NCBI GenBank assembly: GCA_002342225.1
Contig: DDPO01000119.1
Coordinates: 23,670-29,455 of the forward strand
Origin: Bdellovibrionaceae bacterium UBA2466
Lineage (GTDB): Bacteria; Bdellovibrionota; FAC87; UBA2466
Reading direction: 5' to 3'
Length of the DNA: 5,786 nucleotides
A program made the position numbers and the translations under genes. Shown piece by piece: positions 4,139-5,786 of this stretch (positions are counted from its first letter, which is position 1; every line of letters begins with the position of its first letter). The notes below the pieces were generated by a model. That model did no database searches, had not been told where the DNA came from, and saw nothing but the letters and a program-made list of their open reading frames with translations.

Positions 4139-5056
4139 ATGTTTGAAAAACTCTTAGCCTGCGCTTTGGTGTCTTTGCTTACTAGCTGCTCTTGGCCGGT
4201 CAAAGACCAGGGTTCGCAATATGGTAGTGTCTCCCCGATTGTTCTCATGAGTGATTTTGGTACTTTTGATGATGGCATCGCCATTTGTAAGGGGGTGATG
4301 CTCAAGATACAACCAGGCCTGTCATTTGTTGATGTGACCCATCAGATCCCAGCTTACTCCGTTAAAGATGCGGCTAGATTTTTAGCCAACCTAACAACTT
4401 TTTACCCCGAAAACACCGTTTTCGTCGTTTTAGTGGAGCGACATGTAGAAAAGAAAACCAAACCGATTGTAGCTCGAAACAAACGCGGACAATATTTTGT
4501 TTTGTCGGATAATGGAACTTTATCTCTTTTATGGGAGCGTCAGGAGATTGAAAAAGTACGGGCTGTTGTTGAGGGACCGTGGTTAGAGCAGGGCCGGTTA
4601 AACTCCACTTTTCTTGGAAGAGATGTGTATTCGCCTATTGCAGCCCGAATTGCTCGAGGTGAAGACTGGAACCAAGTAGGCCCTGAAGTTGATAAGATCA
4701 ACTTGTTGGATAAAAAATCATTTCGCTTAACTGATAAGCATTTGACTGGGGAAGTGATCGCTTTAGATGGACCTTTCGGAAATTTAGTGACCGATATCAC
4801 AGCCACTGCATTTTTAAACACTAAACACTCGATAGGTGACAAAGTTTCAGTAGTGATCGGTTCGACTGAACATGTTCTCCCTTTTGTGAAGACTTTTGGG
4901 GATGTGCCTATTAATGAAAAATTAATTTACATCGATTCTACGGATCATGTTGCTGTTGCTATCAACGAGGGGAGCTTTGCGGGGAAATTTAAAATCAAGC
5001 CACCTGTAAAGTTTACGATCAAAATTAAAAAGGACAAACCAGATGGTTCTAGATAA
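4139..5056 (+). CDS. Lipoprotein with a DUF62 (SAM hydrolase/halogenase-like) fold, catalytic triad lost
   Basis: A 305-residue protein. The N terminus MFEKLLACALVSLLTSC is a lipoprotein signal: short basic start, hydrophobic core and lipobox LTSC with the lipidated Cys at 17, followed by Ser18, a residue that does not signal inner-membrane retention in enteric bacteria. The mature part is a complete DUF62 domain: IVLMSDFGTFDDGIAICKGV (34-53, substrate Asp39), FVDVTHQIP (63-71), FVLSDNGTL (120-128), STFLGRDVYSPIAARIARG (156-174), DGPFGNLVTDI (210-220) and VAVAINEGSFAG (271-282). Ordinary DUF62 enzymes cleave S-adenosylmethionine to adenosine using an Asp-Arg-His triad in VDPGVG..R and TFHGRD. 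Here the first block is LVERHVEKKTK (98-108) and the second STFLGRD, so Asp, Arg and His appear to be Glu100, Thr107 and Leu159. Normal SAM hydrolysis is therefore unlikely, and the predicted location is outside the cytoplasm. Its last 14 bases overlap the metallopeptidase gene. Confidence 0.8.
   Translation: MFEKLLACALVSLLTSCSWPVKDQGSQYGSVSPIVLMSDFGTFDDGIAICKGVMLKIQPGLSFVDVTHQIPAYSVKDAARFLANLTTFYPENTVFVVLVERHVEKKTKPIVARNKRGQYFVLSDNGTLSLLWERQEIEKVRAVVEGPWLEQGRLNSTFLGRDVYSPIAARIARGEDWNQVGPEVDKINLLDKKSFRLTDKHLTGEVIALDGPFGNLVTDITATAFLNTKHSIGDKVSVVIGSTEHVLPFVKTFGDVPINEKLIYIDSTDHVAVAINEGSFAGKFKIKPPVKFTIKIKKDKPDGSR
5030..5034 (+). promoter_or_regulatory. Ribosome binding site of the metallopeptidase gene
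   Basis: AAGGA, eight bases before ATG 5043 and within the coding end of the lipoprotein gene. It decides the start of the peptidase and suggests coupled translation. Confidence 0.6.
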
Positions 5057-5786
5057 GAAGTTTTTATTTTCTCTTTTGGCCCAGCCCACAGCCCCTTTTC
5101 GGGAAATTCATGTGGCTACGTTTGTTCAAGATTTTTTAAAACGTGAGAAGCTCCCCTTTTTTGTAGACCCAATCGGCAATATTGTTGTGGGAGTTAAATC
5201 AAAACAAGAATATTTAAAGAGCATTAGCCCGAGCTCCAAAGAGCCGACACGGCTTTTTATTGCTCACATGGATCACCCCGGATTTCACGGCGTGAATTGG
5301 ACTAAAAACAGTGTCTTATCGGTCCAATGGCATGGAGGGACCCCTCGAAAATATATCAACGGTTCGAAAGTGTGGCTTGGTAACAGCGGTGGAATCGTAG
5401 GTCATGGAGAGATTCAAAAATCCCAATTAAATGCTACGAAGTCGGCACTAGAAACATCCGAAATTCTCATCAAAGAATGGTCTTTAAAAGGACCTCCTGA
5501 GAAAATAAAAGCGAGTGATCTTTTTGGTGCTTTTGCTTTCTCGGCGCCGGTCTGGGAAAAGGATAGTATTGTTTACACGAAAGCTGCTGATGATCTGGTC
5601 GGGGTCTTTACCATTTTGTCGTTGGCTAAAAAATTTAAAAGTAAGAAAAGACCTTTCCTCGGACTTATTTCCAGAGCTGAAGAAGTGGGTTTCATTGGAA
5701 CGATAGGGCACTTCGATTTGGGATGGCTAAAGGGTAGAGAGGAATCGGTTGTCATCGTAAGTTTGGAGACCTCTCGCACATTGCCG
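5043..5786 (+). CDS. M42-like (clan MH) metallopeptidase, 3' end beyond the window
   Basis: The frame starts at ATG 5043 and stays open to the last base, giving the first 248 residues. The pattern is that of co-catalytic two-metal aminopeptidases, closest to M42 by layout: FVDPIGNIVVG (40-50), the first metal motif FIAHMDHPGF (72-81, His75 and Asp77), an inserted beta-rich region (about 85-160) where M42 enzymes carry their apical domain, the bridging-ligand block TKAADDLVGVF (179-189, Asp183), and SRAEEVGFIGT (210-220, general base Glu213 and ligand Glu214). IVSLETSR (238-245) supplies Glu242 where M42 usually has Asp; M20 and M28 vary here. The final metal His expected near the C terminus is outside the window. 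No signal peptide is seen, so it is probably cytoplasmic. It overlaps the DUF62 lipoprotein gene by 14 bases and is likely cotranscribed with it. Substrate unknown. Confidence 0.82.
   Translation, partial: MVLDKKFLFSLLAQPTAPFREIHVATFVQDFLKREKLPFFVDPIGNIVVGVKSKQEYLKSISPSSKEPTRLFIAHMDHPGFHGVNWTKNSVLSVQWHGGTPRKYINGSKVWLGNSGGIVGHGEIQKSQLNATKSALETSEILIKEWSLKGPPEKIKASDLFGAFAFSAPVWEKDSIVYTKAADDLVGVFTILSLAKKFKSKKRPFLGLISRAEEVGFIGTIGHFDLGWLKGREESVVIVSLETSRTLP

Noticed and set aside
3970..4305. 111-codon open frame on the minus strand across the coaE/lipoprotein promoters
   Set aside because: It is antisense to the conserved DUF62 start and overlaps the coaE P-loop region in another frame; no family resemblance.
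4540..4842. 100-codon open frame antisense to the DUF62 gene
   Set aside because: It lies entirely opposite conserved DUF62 motifs and has no recognisable features.

Overview
The window reads as ordinary chromosomal DNA of a Gram-negative bacterium, moderately AT-rich by eye. Evidence for an outer membrane comes from a Sec signal peptide followed by a beta-rich, probably outer-membrane protein, and from a lipoprotein signal. The style (Lon, a stand-alone Alg14/Alg13-type pair, a lineage-specific envelope protein, a secreted DUF62 protein) would fit a Bdellovibrio-like or other delta-proteobacteria-related lineage. That placement is a guess; no marker gene settles it. No tRNA, rRNA, CRISPR array, insertion sequence or phage gene was seen, and no gene-free stretch exceeds 300 bases.

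Layout. 1-165 (+) is the C-terminal end of the Lon protease. 208-672 (+) is a GNAT acetyltransferase. 714-1199 and 1196-1654 (+) are a translationally coupled, two-subunit glycosyltransferase of the Alg14/Alg13 (PssD/PssE) type. 1643-2434 (-) is an exported, probably beta-barrel protein of unknown function that converges on and overlaps the glycosyltransferase. 2595-3443 (+) is folD (one-carbon metabolism). 3440-4066 (-) is coaE (last step of coenzyme A synthesis), tail-to-tail with folD. 4139-5056 (+) is a lipoprotein with a SAM-hydrolase/halogenase-like DUF62 fold that lacks the usual catalytic residues. 5043-5786 (+, cut by the window end) is an M42-like co-catalytic metallopeptidase that overlaps it.

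The genes look like housekeeping and envelope functions packed tightly, not one pathway. Two pairs do look like functional units: the Alg14/Alg13 subunits (ATGA overlap) and the DUF62 lipoprotein with the metallopeptidase (14-base overlap, good ribosome binding site inside the upstream gene).

Three points deserve a second look. First, the DUF62 protein is predicted to be secreted and lipid-anchored and has lost its Asp-Arg-His triad, so it is unlikely to be a normal cytoplasmic SAM hydrolase. Second, the first genes of four predicted transcripts have a -10 box only 6 to 8 bases before the ATG and no Shine-Dalgarno sequence, which predicts leaderless mRNAs, whereas internal genes and folD have normal ribosome binding sites. 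Third, a perfect 13-base inverted repeat brackets the overlapping stop codons of the convergent genes at 1643-1654, with a second, mutually exclusive hairpin nested in it.
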